A DNA stretch of 15,346 nt. Source: REEB470 sp032117095. Lineage in GTDB: Bacteria > Bacillota > Bacilli > Paenibacillales > YIM-B00363. Positions 5,782-13,254 of the stretch are shown piece by piece (the first letter of the stretch is position 1; each line of letters starts with the position of its first letter). A program made the position numbers and the translations under genes. The notes beneath the pieces are model-generated. The model worked only from the letters and a program-made list of their open reading frames with translations, did no database searches and was not told the DNA's origin. The DNA lies in contig JAULZZ010000030.1 of the NCBI GenBank assembly GCA_032117095.1, positions 1 to 15,346 of the forward strand. The letters run 5' to 3'.

Positions 5782-6596
5782 GAGGTGCCATTTTCAAAGG
5801 GATCGCGCAAATCTTACGTCCTCCTGTGTCTCCTTGTTCTTTGTGCGCAAAACACATGCATCGGCATGTCACGGAGACGCAGTTGGGGAGAAAGCACCTC
5901 GCACTTGGGCGGATGATGTGTGCAGCTTGTGCAAAACGAATTCCTTGGGTGGAGACGATCGCATGTGTGCATTGTGGCAAGTCGACAGCTTGTGCAGATT
6001 GTGTGCATCGCCCTCTTTTCCCTTTGCGTCGCAACCGCAGTGCGGTACGCTACGAGGCATCCATGCGCCAGTGGCTCGCCCAGTTCAAATACCGTGGGGA
6101 CGAAAAATTGGCGGCGTTGTTCGGGCACATGATGCACCATACGCTCGATGTCGACCCCCCTGAACCCTCGTCGAAGACGAAGGAACGCCCGACCGTGCTC
6201 ACGGCAGTGCCGTTAAGCACACAACGACAGTTTGAACGGGGATTCAATCAGGCGTACTTGCTCGCTGCCCACCTCGCAAACATGCGCACAATGCCACACA
6301 TGCCACTGTTACAACGCATTTGCGATACGCCAAAACAAAGCACCTTGTCGCGCCAACAACGCTGGACCATGCTCCAACACTCGTTTGCGATCGACCCTCA
6401 TGCATGGGCTACATTTGGGGCATGGGTGACGACACAACGCCCCGATACCCCCATCCGCATCGTACTCGTCGACGACGTCTATACGACAGGCAGCACGCTT
6501 CATCACTGTGCAACCACCATACAACAGGCGCTCGATCGTGGTTCGTTTGCGCATCCGTATACGTTCGTGATCGAGGCGGTCACGTGGGCCCGTTGA
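5778..6596 (+). CDS. comFC: ComFC-like phosphoribosyltransferase-fold competence protein
   Basis: This encodes 272 residues, with translation coupled to comFA through a 4-bp ATGA overlap. Four CxxC-type pairs in the N-terminal third (Cys20/23, 48/51, 63/66, 72/75) should bind zinc. The C-terminal half has the type I phosphoribosyltransferase signature IVLVDDVYTTGSTL at about 228-241, preceded by the conserved RQFERGFNQAYLLA stretch at about 150-164. ComFC works with ComFA in natural transformation, possibly linking DNA uptake to cytosolic single-strand handling. The reaction, if any, of its phosphoribosyltransferase fold is not settled. No comFB-like gene lies between the two. Confidence 0.9.
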   Translation: MRGAIFKGIAQILRPPVSPCSLCAKHMHRHVTETQLGRKHLALGRMMCAACAKRIPWVETIACVHCGKSTACADCVHRPLFPLRRNRSAVRYEASMRQWLAQFKYRGDEKLAALFGHMMHHTLDVDPPEPSSKTKERPTVLTAVPLSTQRQFERGFNQAYLLAAHLANMRTMPHMPLLQRICDTPKQSTLSRQQRWTMLQHSFAIDPHAWATFGAWVTTQRPDTPIRIVLVDDVYTTGSTLHHCATTIQQALDRGSFAHPYTFVIEAVTWAR

Positions 6597-6639
6597 ATGC
6601 CGTGGGGGGGGGAAAGCTCGTCGTCGCAGCACATTGCTG

Positions 6640-6645
6640 TATAAT
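6640..6645 (+). promoter_or_regulatory. Probable -10 box for the CBS-domain gene
   Basis: TATAAT, preceded directly by TTGCTG, lies 53 nt upstream of the start codon. No good -35 is seen at the expected distance, so the promoter may be weak or need an activator. Confidence 0.4.
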
Positions 6646-6697
6646 ATGCGTGGTGATTGGGCACAGTAGGGGAGACAAAAGGAGGAGGATGGTTGAG

Positions 6698-7141
6698 ATG
6701 AACGCCCCGAAAACTGTGCAACAACTGATGCACACAGCGGTAGTAACCGCCACCACACAGCAGACGATTACTGAAGTCGCCAAGATGATGTCCCAACAAG
6801 ATGTAGGGTTTATCCCGATTATCGAATCGAACAAAAAACTTGTCGGTGTCGTCACCGATCGGGATTTGGTGATTCGTGGGTATGCCAAAGGGCTCGTCGG
6901 CGCCACCTCGATCAAAGAAGTACTCAGTGCCGATCCACTCACGACCACGACGCCCCAAACGTCCATTGACGACCTCACACAGCAAATGGGCAATCATCAA
7001 GTGCGCCGATTGCCAGTCATTGACAACGGCATACTCGTGGGCGTCGTGACCATCGGCGATGTAGCGGTACGCGAACCACTCACCACACAAGCGGCGCATG
7101 CTTTGCACGGGATTAGCCAACAGACGACAACACACGTGTAA
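6698..7141 (+). CDS. Tandem CBS-domain protein
   Basis: This encodes 147 residues from ATG 6698, placed 9 nt after the second AGGAGG of the run AAAGGAGGAGG. The ATG at 6689 overlaps that run too closely but cannot be ruled out. The protein is almost entirely two CBS repeats: about residues 8-60 (VQQLMH...DVGFIPII...LVGVVTDRDLVIRG) and about 73-125 (VLSADPLTTTTPQTSIDD...VRRLPVID...LVGVVTIGDVAV). Together they form one Bateman module, which typically binds adenine nucleotides. No effector domain is attached, so it would act as a stand-alone energy or nucleotide sensor, partner unknown. It resembles small Bacillus CBS proteins of the YhcV type. It appears to be monocistronic, with its own -10 and a strong terminator. 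Confidence 0.9.
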   Translation: MNAPKTVQQLMHTAVVTATTQQTITEVAKMMSQQDVGFIPIIESNKKLVGVVTDRDLVIRGYAKGLVGATSIKEVLSADPLTTTTPQTSIDDLTQQMGNHQVRRLPVIDNGILVGVVTIGDVAVREPLTTQAAHALHGISQQTTTHV

Positions 7142-7162
7142 AGTTATTTTTTCAGAAAACCC

Positions 7163-7200
7163 AAAAAAACGTTTTCTCTTCATAGAGGAAACGTTTTTTT
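7163..7200 (+). terminator. Strong intrinsic terminator after the CBS gene
   Basis: AAACGTTTTCTCT and AGAGGAAACGTTT form a 13-bp stem with one G-U pair around the loop TCAT, followed by a T-run. A-runs on the other side make it capable of working in both directions. Confidence 0.9.
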
Positions 7201-7215
7201 GCCTTGACCGTACGG

Positions 7216-7320
7216 ATACCCTAGCGGAAAGGATATGCTTTTTTATCCCGTTAAAACATCCTTTTCTTTTGCGCAAAAGGCAGCCCTCGATATGATATTT
7301 TTTCAATATGTGATACGTAT
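7216..7320 (+). repeat. 105-bp intergenic repeat, full-length copy
   Basis: It starts ATACCCTAGCGG and ends GTGATACGTAT, exactly 105 bp apart. The middle part GTTAAAAC...CTTTTGCGCAAAAGGCA aligns with 3057-3095 (32 of 41 positions over the best segment) and more loosely with 10578 onward. CCTTTT and AAAAGG can pair. It lies between the CBS terminator and the transposase remnant. Confidence 0.7.
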
Positions 7321-7338
7321 TAAGACGGGACTCAACTT

Positions 7339-7507
7339 ATGATTGACACAGCGAAGACGGAAGGCAACGCAGAAGGGAAGCATGAAAAAGCGATAGAGAT
7401 TGCCAAAAGCAGGCGCATCGACAAACAACCGCTAGAAAAAAATACAACGATGGACAGTACTTTCTATTGAATTGATCGAGATTTTATCTAGCGAGCCGTC
7501 TCAATGA
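7339..7507 (+). pseudogene. C-terminal remnant of a PD-(D/E)XK nuclease-family transposase
   Basis: Frame 7339 reads EGNAEGKHEKAIEIAKSRR... and stops at 7468-7470. Shifted by one base at about 7463, the sequence continues SIELIEILSSEPSQ and stops at 7505-7507. Together these resemble the typical tail of PDDEXK_2 (Rpn-like) transposases, which end with a charged EGxAEGxxEKAxEIAK helix and then an LSxEEIExL helix. Only this tail is present and it carries a frameshift, so it is a relic. The family match is from memory of the consensus, not a search. Confidence 0.5.
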
Positions 7508-7610
7508 TACGGGAAATTTTCCATCAGGAATAACAAAAAAACAATATTTTCATAAAAAAAGACAGGGTAGATTCTTCCGAAATATGCCTCGATTCATTTT
7601 CTGCAACATC

Positions 7611-7640
7611 TTGCAAGATCATGGCTTTTCCCCTTATAAT
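7611..7640 (+). promoter_or_regulatory. Promoter of the mbl-flhO-flhP unit
   Basis: TTGCAA (7611-7616) and TATAAT (7635-7640) are 18 bp apart. The predicted mRNA leader is about 120 nt long and holds no obvious terminator. Confidence 0.6.
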
Positions 7641-7766
7641 GGGTACACTAGCCAACGAAGTGCACAACACGGTACTCTTACGCAGAGGCAGATTATATTT
7701 TTCAGGACGATCGTATGTTTTTTACATGTTGGTTTTTCATGATTGGGCATTTTAGGAGGCGCATCC

Positions 7767-8765
7767 ATGTTTGGCAAGGACATCGGGATTGATTTGGGCA
7801 CTGCCAACGTACTGATTCATGTGAAAGGACGTGGCGTCGTACTCGACGAGCCATCCGTCGTGGCGATTGACCACGAAACCAAACGCGTGCTCGCAGTAGG
7901 GGAAGAAGCGCGCCGCATGGTCGGCCGTACGCCAGGCAATATTATGGCGCTTCGTCCACTCAAAGACGGTGTGATCGCCGATTTTGAGATCACAGAGATC
8001 ATGCTAAAACACTTTATTGCACGTGTCGGTGGCAAGACGTGGCACAGTCGACCGCGCATCTTAATTTGTGCCCCTACCAATATCACGTCAGTGGAGAAAA
8101 AGGCGATCCAAGAGGCTGCCCAGCGCAGTGGCGCCAAGGAAGTATGGCTCGAGGAAGAACCCAAGGCGGCCGCCGTGGGGGCAGGCATGGACATTTACCA
8201 ACCGAGTGGCAATATGGTCGTCGATATCGGGGGAGGCACGACAGATGTGGCGGTGTTGTCTATGGGCGACATCGTGACGGCGTCCTCGATCAAAGTCGCT
8301 GGCGACAAATTTGATGCCGCCATCATGAAGTATATTAAAGACAAGTACAAACTACTCATCGGTGAGCGCACGAGCGAGAACATCAAAGTAAAGATCGGCA
8401 CAGTCGACCCCGACAATGCACTGCACGAAGAAATTGACATTCGTGGGCGGGACATGGTCAGTGGCTTGCCCCTCACCAAAACCGTATACTCCAAAGAAAT
8501 TCGTGAGGCATTGTGGGAATCCGTCTCAGCCATTATCGTGTCGACAAAATCCGTATTGGAGCGCACACCGCCAGAGCTATCTGCCGATATTATTGATCGG
8601 GGCGTGATTTTGACGGGTGGTGGGGCACTGCTCAACGGATTAGACAAGCTGATGATGAACGAGCTCAAAGTGCCTGTATTGGTCGCCGAAGATCCAATGT
8701 ATTGTGTCGTCAAAGGAACGGGTGTCATGTTGGACAACTTAGATCGCATTTCTCGATGGAAATAG
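7767..8765 (+). CDS. mbl: Mbl, MreB-like cell-shape actin homologue
   Basis: This encodes 332 residues, the usual length, from ATG 7767 with AGGAGG 7 nt upstream; an in-frame TTG at 7743 is less likely. Mbl forms membrane-associated filaments that guide the peptidoglycan elongation machinery along the side wall. The actin-fold nucleotide motifs are intact: DIGIDLGTANVLIHVKG at the N-terminus (phosphate 1), NMVVDIGGGTTDVAVLSMG in the middle (phosphate 2) and VILTGGGALLNGLD near the C-terminus (adenosine motif). The block RMVGRTPGN and the stretch LERTPPELSADIIDRGV are typical of Mbl/MreB. The protein resembles Bacillus Mbl along its whole length as I remember it, and the flhO-flhP neighbours support Mbl over MreB or MreBH. 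It is probably cotranscribed with flhO, 39 nt downstream. Confidence 0.95.
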   Translation: MFGKDIGIDLGTANVLIHVKGRGVVLDEPSVVAIDHETKRVLAVGEEARRMVGRTPGNIMALRPLKDGVIADFEITEIMLKHFIARVGGKTWHSRPRILICAPTNITSVEKKAIQEAAQRSGAKEVWLEEEPKAAAVGAGMDIYQPSGNMVVDIGGGTTDVAVLSMGDIVTASSIKVAGDKFDAAIMKYIKDKYKLLIGERTSENIKVKIGTVDPDNALHEEIDIRGRDMVSGLPLTKTVYSKEIREALWESVSAIIVSTKSVLERTPPELSADIIDRGVILTGGGALLNGLDKLMMNELKVPVLVAEDPMYCVVKGTGVMLDNLDRISRWK

Positions 8766-8804
8766 CGCAGGAGATGAAAAAGGCTCATCTAGGGAGGGTT
8801 TGTT

Positions 8805-9686
8805 ATGCTACGTGGACTCAACACCGCAGTGACGGGGATGATCACAAGCCAACGTCGCCACGACACGATCACGAACAATATCGCCAACATGAACACGACA
8901 GGATATAAGAACGAGACCGTCGTTACGCGCACGTTTGCCGATTGGATGATCGATCGCCAACAACGTGACGCATTCGGCGACGTACGCACGACTGCGATCG
9001 GGACGTTTCCTTTGGCGGCGATGGCAGAAGAAGCGTTGGCGCATTTTGGGCAGGGGGATGTGCTGGATACGGGCAATCCACTGGATGTCGCACTCGTGTC
9101 GAATATTGGGGTAGCAGGATTGACGTTCGATGCCGCAGGCAAGGCAGTGACGCCAGAGGGAGACGTGCGCTTTCAACCGCAAGCGATGTTTGCGGTACGC
9201 AGTGCAGACGGCACGCCACGGTATACACGCAATGGACAGTTTGCGATTGATGTGCTCGGACAACTCGTGACGGCCAATGGCGATCTCGTGCTCGATGCCA
9301 ATCGCCAGCCGATACGCCTCCCGATCGCCCCTGAGGAGCTCAGCATTTCTCCTGAGGGGACGTTGTACAACCAAACCACACAGCAACCTTTGGTCGATGC
9401 GACAGGCCAGCCGCTTGCGATCGCCATTGTCCGTATCGACAATCCGTACGCGCTCATCCGTGAGGGCAATGGAAATTTTCGCTTACAGGGCGATGAACCC
9501 CCTTTGGTGGGGCAGGCGGACGATGTCAGGCTGTATCAAGGGCGCATTGAGCGTTCCAATGTAGATGCTGCACGTGCATCGGTCGATCTGATGACCGCAC
9601 AACGTGCGTATGAGTCCAACCAACGCATCGTCCAATTTTTGGACAAATCGTTAGAAAAAGCGGTCAACGAGGTGGGACGCGTATGA
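8805..9686 (+). CDS. flhO: Flagellar basal-body rod protein, FlhO/FlgG type
   Basis: This encodes 293 residues from ATG 8805, with AGGGAGG 7 nt upstream. FlhO is thought to build part of the distal flagellar rod that crosses the wall. The N-terminus has the rod/hook signature NNIANMNTTGYKNE at about 25-38 in a helical LRGLNTAVTGMITSQRRHD context. The C-terminus is the matching coiled-coil helix (ERSNVDAARASVDLMTAQRA...FLDKSLEKAVNEVGRV). These terminal helices stack into the axial structure. The central region (about 80-240) is the variable FlgG-like beta domain. There is no cleavable signal peptide, as expected for export by the flagellar type III apparatus. It overlaps flhP by 4 bp. Bacillus FlhO is slightly shorter, about 270 residues. 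Confidence 0.9.
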   Translation: MLRGLNTAVTGMITSQRRHDTITNNIANMNTTGYKNETVVTRTFADWMIDRQQRDAFGDVRTTAIGTFPLAAMAEEALAHFGQGDVLDTGNPLDVALVSNIGVAGLTFDAAGKAVTPEGDVRFQPQAMFAVRSADGTPRYTRNGQFAIDVLGQLVTANGDLVLDANRQPIRLPIAPEELSISPEGTLYNQTTQQPLVDATGQPLAIAIVRIDNPYALIREGNGNFRLQGDEPPLVGQADDVRLYQGRIERSNVDAARASVDLMTAQRAYESNQRIVQFLDKSLEKAVNEVGRV

Positions 9687-10543
9687 ACAAATCGATGATC
9701 CAAGCACTCGTCACCCTCCGCGCCACCCAACAACGCATAGACGTACATGCCAACAACATCGCCAATGTCAATACGACTGCCTACAAACGTCAAACCGTTT
9801 CTTTCCAAGATGTATTCACGCGCATCCTGCCCCAAGCACAACAAGTTGCGCGTCCCGAGCGGCTCACTCCTGTAGGGTTTGTCGAAGGGTCCGGCGCACG
9901 CCTTGGTCGTTTTTCTACGTCGTTCGTCCAAGGTGCGTTGGAACTCACTTCGCGTCCACTTGACGTGGCGATCGAGGGCAATGGCGTGCTCGAAGTGATG
10001 AAAAATGCGACATCAGGGGCCGCCGATGCACAAGTGTCTTGGACACGGGATGGCACGTTGATGCTCGGTCGCTTGCAAAATGAAGCAGACTTCGTGTTGA
10101 CGACGCCTGCGGGGCATGTCGTACGGAGTACGACAGACGAACCGTTGCGTATCCCTGCAAACCATGCGGTGACGATCGACGAGACGGGGGCAGTATACGT
10201 GCGTCCGACCGCCGATGCTTCCGAACCACCACGCCTGATCGGGCGCCTAAAAGTGATGAACGTCGTGCGTGCGGACGGGCTGATGCGCGGACCAGACAAT
10301 GACTATGTCTTAGCAGAAGGCACTGGCGCCAACCAAGTGCTCGCGCCGTATGACCCAGCGAACCCCCCTGCCAATCCAGCAGAACGGACACGCATTCGCC
10401 AAGGATACGTCGAACGTGCGAACGTCGACCTCGGCCAAGAAATGACCGACGTGCTCATGGCGCAACGGATGATTCAGTTCAATGCCAAGTCACTCGCGTC
10501 AGCAGACACGTTGATGGGGCTGACGAACAATTTGCGCACCTAA
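9683..10543 (+). CDS. flhP: Flagellar basal-body rod protein, FlhP/FlgG type
   Basis: This encodes 286 residues, starting in the ATGA overlap with flhO and preceded by GAGGTGG. It is a paralogue of flhO with the same layout: N-terminal NNIANVNTTAYKRQ signature at about 24-37, FlgG-like central part (FVQGALELTSRPLDVAIEGNG is the conserved motif after the first helix), and C-terminal helix VERANVDLGQEMTDVLMAQR ending LMGLTNNLRT. The pair therefore looks like an old tandem duplication, as in Bacillus, where both are needed for the distal rod and hook. The TAA stop codon shares its last base with the beginning of the 105-bp repeat at 10543. No classical terminator follows. Confidence 0.9.
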   Translation: MNKSMIQALVTLRATQQRIDVHANNIANVNTTAYKRQTVSFQDVFTRILPQAQQVARPERLTPVGFVEGSGARLGRFSTSFVQGALELTSRPLDVAIEGNGVLEVMKNATSGAADAQVSWTRDGTLMLGRLQNEADFVLTTPAGHVVRSTTDEPLRIPANHAVTIDETGAVYVRPTADASEPPRLIGRLKVMNVVRADGLMRGPDNDYVLAEGTGANQVLAPYDPANPPANPAERTRIRQGYVERANVDLGQEMTDVLMAQRMIQFNAKSLASADTLMGLTNNLRT

Positions 10544-10647
10544 TACGAAAGATGGTTTGAATATAGCAATCGCATTGGTTAAAAATTACTGTGCTTTCCC
10601 GCAAAAGGAATCGCTCTGCATAGATGTTTTTAATCAGTGTTTCGTAT
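10543..10647 (+). repeat. 105-bp intergenic repeat, full copy at the flhP stop codon
   Basis: Its ends are ATACGAAA (10543-10550) and TTTCGTAT (10640-10647). It aligns gaplessly with the reverse complement of 2849-2953 over 105 bp. At its right junction CGTAT+AAT creates the string TATAAT (10645-10650) upstream of the next gene, which could act as a -10, although no good -35 was found. Confidence 0.85.
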
Positions 10648-10705
10648 AATATATTCCCTGTAATATTGCGACAATGCATCCATTTCCCGTCGAGGAGTAC
10701 CCCCC

Positions 10706-10918
10706 ATGGCAAAAACACCTGCACCACGCCCCCGTAATCGCCCAAAAAAACGCAAATCATGGGGGCGTCGCTTTCTGTTCCTCGGACTTACGATCGGACT
10801 GTTTTATTTGGGGTTGTATGTTGGCTACGTGCAGTTGGGAGGCGGTCAGTCCCAAGATGTGTTACAATGGAGCACGTGGCAACACGTGTTTGACCTCGTA
10901 TTCAAAGATGACGTGTAG
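10706..10918 (+). CDS. Small single-pass membrane protein of the EpuA / RNA polymerase-beta-annotated family
   Basis: This encodes 70 residues; GAGGAG lies 8 nt upstream of ATG 10706. The N-terminus is strongly basic (KTPAPRPRNRPKKRKSWGRR). One transmembrane helix follows at about residues 24-42 (FLFLGLTIGLFYLGLYVGYV), then a short hydrophilic tail with WSTWQHVFDLVFKDDV. The pattern fits the small EpuA domain family, often labelled DNA-directed RNA polymerase subunit beta in genome annotation, commonly found in Firmicutes near fabZ or mbl. That label rests on a fusion in some species and should not be taken as RNA polymerase function. Basic-inside topology predicts a cytoplasmic N-terminus. 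It is followed by a terminator, so it seems separate from fabZ. Confidence 0.7.
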   Translation: MAKTPAPRPRNRPKKRKSWGRRFLFLGLTIGLFYLGLYVGYVQLGGGQSQDVLQWSTWQHVFDLVFKDDV

Positions 10919-10971
10919 AGCCCACCGTGGATTACTACGAAAGTCGCAACACGCCCGAATGCACAGAAAAT

Positions 10972-11001
10972 CGACGGCGGGATGACCACCGTCGCCTTTT
11001 T
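10972..11001 (+). terminator. Intrinsic terminator after the epuA-like gene
   Basis: CGACGG and CCGTCG pair; after one mismatch GG pairs with CC around a GATGA loop, and CCTTTTT follows. Confidence 0.65.
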
Positions 11002-11067
11002 ATATCAACCTTCCCTGCTGCAGCAGAAGAAGAGAATGACATTAGTGTAACCGAAAGGAATGAATTT

Positions 11068-11505
11068 ATGCTCGATGTGACGCAAATTCAACACATTATC
11101 CCGCATCGTCCGCCGTTTTTACTGCTCGATCGCATCACGGAACTCGTCGCTGGCGAACGTGCCGTCGGGTTCAAGCAGGTGACGATCAATGAACCGTTTT
11201 TTGCAGGGCATTTCCCCGAACACCCGATCATGCCCGGTGTACTCATCGTGGAAGCGTTGGCACAAGTCGGTGCAGTTGCTTTGCTCAGCATGGAAGAAAA
11301 CAAAAGCAAACTGGCGTTGTTCGCGGGGCTTGATGCGGTGCGCTTTCGTCACCCCGTCGTCCCTGGCGACACGCTTCATTTAGAGGTACATATTATAAAG
11401 ATCAAAGGTTCGATCGGCAAAGGGAAAGCGATTGCGCGCGTCGGGGAGCATCTCGCCGTCGAAGCGGAGTTGCTGTTTGCGTTGCAACCACGTGTAGGAG
11501 GCTGA
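11068..11505 (+). CDS. fabZ: 3-hydroxyacyl-ACP dehydratase FabZ
   Basis: This encodes 145 residues from ATG 11068, with AAAGGAA upstream. An upstream in-frame GTG is rejected because it would put the terminator at 10972-11001 inside the gene. FabZ removes water from 3-hydroxyacyl-ACP in fatty-acid elongation in the cytoplasm. The hot-dog-fold markers are present: IIPHRPPFLLLDRI near the N-terminus, then GHFPEHPIMPG with catalytic His48, and VEALAQ with Glu62. KALALFAGLD-type and FRHPVVPGDTL stretches complete the family pattern. No strong promoter is visible between the preceding terminator and the gene. The next gene starts 3 nt after the stop codon, indicating an operon with pgcA. Confidence 0.95.
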   Translation: MLDVTQIQHIIPHRPPFLLLDRITELVAGERAVGFKQVTINEPFFAGHFPEHPIMPGVLIVEALAQVGAVALLSMEENKSKLALFAGLDAVRFRHPVVPGDTLHLEVHIIKIKGSIGKGKAIARVGEHLAVEAELLFALQPRVGG

Positions 11506-11508
11506 GCG

Positions 11509-13233
11509 ATGGAACATACACGCGCACAACAAGAGTACATACAATGGGTACAAAATCCAGCGTTGACCGATGCGCATCGGCAAGAGTTGCAACAAATTGC
11601 CAACGACCCTACAGAAATTATCCGCCGATTTCATCAGGATATCGATTTTGGAACAGGGGGCCTTCGGGCGATGCTCGGGCTCGGATCGACGTTGTGGAAT
11701 CCATATACGATCGGACGGGTGATGCAAGGCATTGCGACGTATTTGGGGCAACAAGTTGCCACAGGGCAGCAAGGGTCGATCGTGGTCGGGTATGATACCC
11801 GCACGCATTCCCGTGCATTTGCCGAAGAAGTCGCCTCCATTATGCTCGGCAACGGCATTGAGACGTACTTGTTCGCCCAACCGCGTCCGACAGCGATGAT
11901 TTCGTACGCAGTGCGTCACTATGGGGCGCACATGGGCATTGTCGTCACCGCCAGCCACAACCCCAAGGAATACAACGGATTTAAGGTGTACGGACGTGAT
12001 GGAGGGCAGTTGTTGACAGCCCCTTCCCGTCACGTCAAAGAAGCGATCGCAGCGACTACGCGCTTTGAGGACGTACGCCGTGCTCCGCTTGATCCGTTAT
12101 CACCACACTTCACGTCCATTGGCGAAAACATGGACAAGGCGTATTGTGAAGCCGTATTGCAGACGCGCCCAAGTGCATTGGCGCATGACACCGTAGGTTC
12201 CCCGCTCGTGATTGCGTATTCCCCGATCCATGGGACAGGGCAACCGACGGTGCTCGACGTATTAAAAGCAGCGGGACATACACACCTCGTATGTGATGAA
12301 GAACAAATGATCCCATCGGGCGATTTTCCGACGGTTACACACCCCAACCCAGAAGATGCCACGGTGATGCAACGGGTGTGTGCGATGGCGATTGCGCATG
12401 AAGCAGACGTTGCCATGGCGACCGATCCGGACTGTGATCGGCTTGGCGTCATCTATCGCCACCACGACGGACACTATGAGACGCTCACGGGAAACCAAAT
12501 CGGTGTATTGCTTGCAGAGTATGTGTTTGAACAGCATACACTTCGCCAGACGATGCCCCAAAACCCCGCCATGGTCACGACGATCGTGACGAGTGAACTC
12601 GGCACCGAAGTCGCACGTCATTATGGGGTGCACGTCGTCTACACGCTCACCGGCTTCAAATACATTGCAGCGCAGATGACGCATTTTCAACAAACACACA
12701 CGCACAATTTTTTGTTTGGCTACGAAGAAAGTCACGGATACTTAGCAGGAACGTACACCCGCGACAAAGACGGGGTCGTCGCTGCATTGCTCGTCGCCGA
12801 TGCAGTCGCCTATTATAAGGGGAAAGGATTGACGATCGCCGACGTATTTGAACGGATTTATGCGCGACACGGCACCTATGAAGACCAAACGCATGCGATC
12901 ACGTTGCACGGGGTCGAAGGCATGCAAAAAATGCAGGCGATTATGCAACAGTTTCGCCAACACCCCTTTGAGTACATCGGCAACATGGCGGTCACCCACG
13001 TGCACGATTATTTAGAAGACAAGCACGGATTGCCTCAAGAAAACGTGTTAAAATATGTGCGGGCGGATCGCTCGTGGTGCTGTGTGCGCCCGTCGGGTAC
13101 CGAACCGAAGATCAAGTTATATTTTTCTGCAAAAGGACAAACAAGAGAAGAAGCCGTCGCCGCCGTAGAAGCGATGAAAAAAGAAGTCATGGATCGCGTG
13201 CAACACGTTCTACAAGACGGCTATTCTGTCTAA
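11509..13233 (+). CDS. pgcA: Phosphohexomutase (alpha-phosphoglucomutase type)
   Basis: This encodes 574 residues from ATG 11509, behind GTAGGAGG in the end of fabZ. Such enzymes interconvert hexose 1- and 6-phosphates and feed UDP-glucose and wall-polymer synthesis. All four active-site motifs are intact: the phosphoserine loop TASHNP with Ser149, the metal-binding DPDCDR at 306-311, the sugar-binding GYEESHG at 404-410, and the phosphate-binding RPSGTEPKIK at 527-536. The FGTGGLRAMLG segment at about 46-56 is typical of the PgcA/PGM2-like branch, as is the length (Bacillus PgcA is about 580). Phosphomannomutase activity cannot be excluded from sequence alone. The context with an envelope operon supports a role in precursor supply. 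Confidence 0.9.
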   Translation: MEHTRAQQEYIQWVQNPALTDAHRQELQQIANDPTEIIRRFHQDIDFGTGGLRAMLGLGSTLWNPYTIGRVMQGIATYLGQQVATGQQGSIVVGYDTRTHSRAFAEEVASIMLGNGIETYLFAQPRPTAMISYAVRHYGAHMGIVVTASHNPKEYNGFKVYGRDGGQLLTAPSRHVKEAIAATTRFEDVRRAPLDPLSPHFTSIGENMDKAYCEAVLQTRPSALAHDTVGSPLVIAYSPIHGTGQPTVLDVLKAAGHTHLVCDEEQMIPSGDFPTVTHPNPEDATVMQRVCAMAIAHEADVAMATDPDCDRLGVIYRHHDGHYETLTGNQIGVLLAEYVFEQHTLRQTMPQNPAMVTTIVTSELGTEVARHYGVHVVYTLTGFKYIAAQMTHFQQTHTHNFLFGYEESHGYLAGTYTRDKDGVVAALLVADAVAYYKGKGLTIADVFERIYARHGTYEDQTHAITLHGVEGMQKMQAIMQQFRQHPFEYIGNMAVTHVHDYLEDKHGLPQENVLKYVRADRSWCCVRPSGTEPKIKLYFSAKGQTREEAVAAVEAMKKEVMDRVQHVLQDGYSV

Positions 13234-13254
13234 AAAGATCCGAGGTGTGGGCTG

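Larger units (their letters stand above)
7321..7766. other. Gene-poor interval before mbl
   Basis: Apart from the transposase relic and the mbl promoter, I see no gene here. The stretch 7508-7610 is AT-rich, with several A-runs, and has no recognisable motif. Many bacilli carry spoIIID directly upstream of mbl; no trace of it is seen here. Confidence 0.5.

Noticed and set aside
6503..7306. 267-codon minus-strand frame across the CBS gene
   Set aside because: It runs antisense through a well-supported CBS-domain gene and its terminator and has no recognisable domain.
7641..7766. A riboswitch in the 120-nt mbl leader
   Set aside because: No terminator or anti-terminator pairing and no known aptamer motif was found.
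11015..11026. CTGCTGCAGCAG palindrome upstream of fabZ as a FapR-type operator
   Set aside because: It does not resemble the FapR consensus I know and no promoter could be placed around it, so I did not list it as a site.
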